This document shows, piece by piece, positions 61,396-64,000 of a stretch of 64,000 nucleotides of DNA. The number at the start of each line of letters is the position of its first letter. Position 1 is the stretch's first letter. A model generated the notes under the pieces. It searched no databases and had not been told where the DNA came from. It saw nothing but the letters and a program-made list of their open reading frames with translations. The position numbers and the translations under genes were made by a program. Origin of the DNA: Caldithrix abyssi (GTDB taxonomy: Bacteria; Calditrichota; Calditrichia; Calditrichales; Calditrichaceae); the NCBI GenBank assembly GCA_011369465.1, contig DRQG01000004.1, positions 1 through 64,000 of the forward strand. The letters are read 5' to 3'.

Positions 61396-63528
61396 ATGGG
61401 AAGAGTTGAGACTTTCTACTACGACAACAAAATCGTTCGTGATTTTGCACTGGCTACGGTTTTGTGGGGTGTGGTGGCTTTCCTTGTTGGTCTGACCATT
61501 GCCATCCAGTTGTACTGGCCGGCCTTAAACCTTGGTATTCCGTATATGACGTTTAGTCGTTTGCGTCCCTTACACACCAATGCGGCCATTTTTGCGTTTG
61601 TAGGAAACGGTATTTTTATGGGTGTGTATTATTCTTTACAACGGCTGTTAAAAACGCGGATGTATAGCGATCTGCTTTCCAAACTTCATTTTTGGGGTTG
61701 GCAGTTGATTATTCTTTTAGCAGCGGTCACTTTGGTACTTGGTATAACGGTAAGCAAAGAATACGCCGAACTGGAATGGCCGATTGATATTTTAATTGCT
61801 ATTGTCTGGGTTATCTTCGGCATCAATATGATCGGAACGATTATTAAGCGGCGTGAACGCTACATGTATGTGGCTATCTGGTTTTATATAGCCACCTTTT
61901 TTACAGTAGCTGTTTTGCACATTGTAAATTCTATTGAGATACCGGTCAGTTTGCTCAAAAGTTATCCGGTTTATGCCGGTGTGCAGGATGCCCTGGTGCA
62001 ATGGTGGTATGGTCATAATGCGGTAGCTTTCTTTCTTACAACACCGTATCTGGGACTGATGTATTACTTCCTGCCCAAAGCGGCGAATCGTCCGGTGTAT
62101 TCCTACCGGTTGTCGATCGTTCACTTTTGGGCGCTTATTTTCATTTACATCTGGGCCGGCCCGCATCATTTGTTGTATTCTTCCTTGCCGGATTGGGCGC
62201 AGTCTTTGGGTACAACCTTTTCGATCATGTTGATCGCACCCTCATGGGGCGGTATGCTCAACGGTTTGCTTACCTTACGTGGTGCCTGGGACCGGGTTCG
62301 CGAAGACCCGATTCTAAAATTTATGGTTGTAGCCGTAACCGCCTACGGTATGGCTACATTCGAAGGCCCTATGTTATCGATCAAAAGTATCAATGCGCTG
62401 TCTCATTTTACCGATTGGACCATCGCGCATGTGCATATAGGAGCTTTAGGGTGGAACGGTTTGTTAACCTTTGGTATTTTATACTGGCTTATGCCCCGAA
62501 TTTACAATACAAAATTGTATTCGGTTAAGTTAGCGAACTGGCATTTTTGGCTGGCTACTCTGGGAATGATCTTTTATGCGATTCCCATGTATTGGACCGG
62601 TATTACCCAGGGTTTGATGTGGAAAGAATTCACTCCGGACGGCTTTCTGAAATACCCGATTTTTCTGGAAACGGTATTGCAGCTTATTCCGATGTACATT
62701 ATACGATCGATTGGCGGTTTGATGTATTTTACCGGTGCTATCATAATGGTTTACAATCTGCGTAAAACCATAACGGTAGGTGCTTTGGAACCCGAAGAAA
62801 AAGCAGAGGCACCGGCCCTTGAACCATTACCCGCCGATTACAAAGAAGAACCGGGAAACTATGGCCATCGCTGGCTGGAAAGACGCCCGGTACAATTCTT
62901 CGTTTGGACGACCATTGCCATCCTTATTGGCGGTATGGTGGAAATTATTCCCATGTATCTGGTTAAATCCAATGTACCGACAATTGCCAGCGTAAAACCA
63001 TATACCCCCCTGGAACTGGAAGGACGGGATATTTACGTTCGTGAAGGGTGTTATGTGTGTCATTCACAGCAGGTAAGACCGTTCCGCTCGGAAACCGAAC
63101 GGTATGGAGAATACTCCAAGGCGGGTGAATATGTTTATGATCATCCTTTCCAATGGGGGTCAAAACGAACCGGGCCGGATTTACATCGTGTTGGCGGAAA
63201 ATATCCGGATGCCTGGCATTACAACCATATGCAGGCGCCCGAATCGATGTCGCCGGGTTCCATTATGCCGCCATATCCCTGGTTGATAAGCGATGATTTG
63301 GACCTTTCGACAACGGCTAAAAAGATACGTGTAATGCAGACGCTTGGTGTGCCATACCCGGAGGGTTATGACGAAATTGCCATCGATGATTTGCGCGAAC
63401 AGGCAGAAAAGATTGTTGCCAGCCTGAAAGAATCCGGGATTGAAACGGAATGGAATAAGGAAATTGTTGCCTTAATCGCGTATCTCCAGCGTTTGGGGAC
63501 AGACATTAAGGGAGAAAAAAATAATTAA
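61396..63528 (+). CDS. ccoNO: Fused cbb3 oxidase subunits I and II (CcoN-CcoO)
   Basis: The 710 residues join two subunits that are separate in most bacteria. Residues 1-470 are CcoN with about 12 helices: LRPLHTNAAIFAFVGNGIF with haem ligand His, QWWYGHNAVAFFLTTPYLGLMYYFLPK, HHLLYSSLPDWAQSLG with CuB ligands, and HVHIGALGWNG. A linker with acidic residues leads to CcoO (from about 505): one membrane helix (VWTTIAILIGGMVEIIPMYLV), then CYVCHSQQVRPFRSETERYG and GPDLHRVGGKYPDAWHYNHM with the Met-rich axial loop. GGGAGTTAATGT precedes the ATG. Confidence 0.94.
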   Translation: MGRVETFYYDNKIVRDFALATVLWGVVAFLVGLTIAIQLYWPALNLGIPYMTFSRLRPLHTNAAIFAFVGNGIFMGVYYSLQRLLKTRMYSDLLSKLHFWGWQLIILLAAVTLVLGITVSKEYAELEWPIDILIAIVWVIFGINMIGTIIKRRERYMYVAIWFYIATFFTVAVLHIVNSIEIPVSLLKSYPVYAGVQDALVQWWYGHNAVAFFLTTPYLGLMYYFLPKAANRPVYSYRLSIVHFWALIFIYIWAGPHHLLYSSLPDWAQSLGTTFSIMLIAPSWGGMLNGLLTLRGAWDRVREDPILKFMVVAVTAYGMATFEGPMLSIKSINALSHFTDWTIAHVHIGALGWNGLLTFGILYWLMPRIYNTKLYSVKLANWHFWLATLGMIFYAIPMYWTGITQGLMWKEFTPDGFLKYPIFLETVLQLIPMYIIRSIGGLMYFTGAIIMVYNLRKTITVGALEPEEKAEAPALEPLPADYKEEPGNYGHRWLERRPVQFFVWTTIAILIGGMVEIIPMYLVKSNVPTIASVKPYTPLELEGRDIYVREGCYVCHSQQVRPFRSETERYGEYSKAGEYVYDHPFQWGSKRTGPDLHRVGGKYPDAWHYNHMQAPESMSPGSIMPPYPWLISDDLDLSTTAKKIRVMQTLGVPYPEGYDEIAIDDLREQAEKIVASLKESGIETEWNKEIVALIAYLQRLGTDIKGEKNN

Positions 63529-63577
63529 CAAGTGGTAAAGCCAGTGCTATACTGCTTGTAACCTGAGGTAATTTATT

Positions 63578-63775
63578 ATGATAAGTGAATTATTCGAAAC
63601 CATACCGGGAGTTGGACATTACCAGACTTTTGCTCTGGTATTCTTCTTTGTATTTTTTATGGGTATTGTAGTTTGGACAATTCGAGCCAAAAAAACATAT
63701 ATCCATAAAATGGAACAACTCCCATTAGATTCTTCAGAATCATATTCAACAAATGGAGAGAATAACAATGGCTAA
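63578..63775 (+). CDS. ccoQ: Cbb3 oxidase small subunit CcoQ
   Basis: The 65 residues form one membrane helix (TFALVFFFVFFMGIVVWTI) followed by a polar tail, as in CcoQ/FixQ, which helps keep CcoP in the complex. The gene lies 49 bases after ccoNO. Its last codons overlap the start of ccoP by 8 bases. Confidence 0.85.
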   Translation: MISELFETIPGVGHYQTFALVFFFVFFMGIVVWTIRAKKTYIHKMEQLPLDSSESYSTNGENNNG

Positions 63776-64000
63776 AAAGAAAAAAGATGTATTGTTGGAT
63801 CATAATTATGACGGTATTCAGGAATTGGATAATGATCTTCCGCCATGGTGGTTATGGTTGTTTTATATCACCATCGCCTTCGCAGTCGTTTATATGTTCT
63901 ATTACCATTTTCTTGGAATTGGTCCTTCCTCCGCCGAGGAATACATGATGGAAATGAATCCTAACTATGTGGCCGAGGGCTCTGCCGCAGGCGGAGGTAT
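63768..64000 (+). CDS. ccoP: Cbb3 oxidase subunit III CcoP (3' end outside window)
   Basis: An ATG at 63768, overlapping the ccoQ stop, opens a frame that runs to the window edge. The visible residues are a Lys-rich start, then ILEW-like DHNYDGIQELDNDLPPWWLW and a membrane helix (LFYITIAFAVVYMFYYHFLG), the typical CcoP N terminus. The haem c domains lie beyond the window. GGAGAGAATAACA precedes the ATG. Confidence 0.92.
   Translation, partial: MAKKKKDVLLDHNYDGIQELDNDLPPWWLWLFYITIAFAVVYMFYYHFLGIGPSSAEEYMMEMNPNYVAEGSAAGGG

Overview
The window is a bacterial chromosome segment of moderate GC content. It encodes an aerobic, diderm heterotroph, since outer-membrane barrel proteins, a lipoprotein and two terminal oxidases are present. 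The combination of alternative complex III with a caa3-type oxidase, a cbb3 oxidase, citramalate synthase and abundant intergenic palindromic repeats suits the FCB group (Calditrichota, Ignavibacteria or relatives). That assignment is an inference from gene content; no rRNA gene is present to test it.

Layout. 1-717 is the 3' end of an unrecognised gene. 752-12877 (minus strand) is a branched-chain amino acid cluster read as ilvD-ilvB-ilvN-ilvC-leuB-leuA-leuC-leuD-cimA, with palindromic repeats in several gaps. 13339-18777 is one large lipopeptide-type synthetase (fatty-acyl-AMP ligase, carrier, condensation, adenylation, carrier) without a release domain. 19197-24685 holds a NAD(P)HX epimerase, a class III nucleotide cyclase, a DoxX membrane protein, an ECF sigma factor with a zinc-finger partner, a family 2 glycosyltransferase and a nucleosidase. 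25126-31036 has tRNA-Thr(CGT), two paralogous outer-membrane proteins, a two-domain M16 peptidase, a repeat-filled non-coding block and rpiB; tkt follows. 33354-36157 has a CBS-domain protein, a lipoprotein, arginine deiminase and a 58-residue protein.

36312-36930 is the most unusual locus. A GIY-YIG nuclease gene lies between a disrupted and an intact copy of tRNA-Ser(CGA), inside a 118-bp direct repeat that includes the tRNA leader. The disrupted copy carries two back-to-back 15-nt perfect hairpins exactly in its T-loop.

36959-43387 holds a TSUP permease, a histidine-kinase-like protein lacking a recognisable ATPase domain, a sigma-54 response regulator, a YhaN-like protein with a lost P-loop, and a phosphofructokinase with pyrophosphate-type active-site residues.

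43558-64000 (plus strand) is a respiratory island. Haem O synthase is followed by actABCDEF (quinol oxidation), a small membrane protein, Sco (CuA assembly) and coxBACD (caa3 oxidase). Next come a SafE-like protein, an Rrf2 regulator with cysteines, the copper ATPase CcoI, CcoS, a fused CcoN-CcoO, CcoQ and the start of CcoP. Electrons would pass from quinol through alternative complex III to the caa3 oxidase, while cbb3 provides a high-affinity branch that may be controlled by the Rrf2 regulator.
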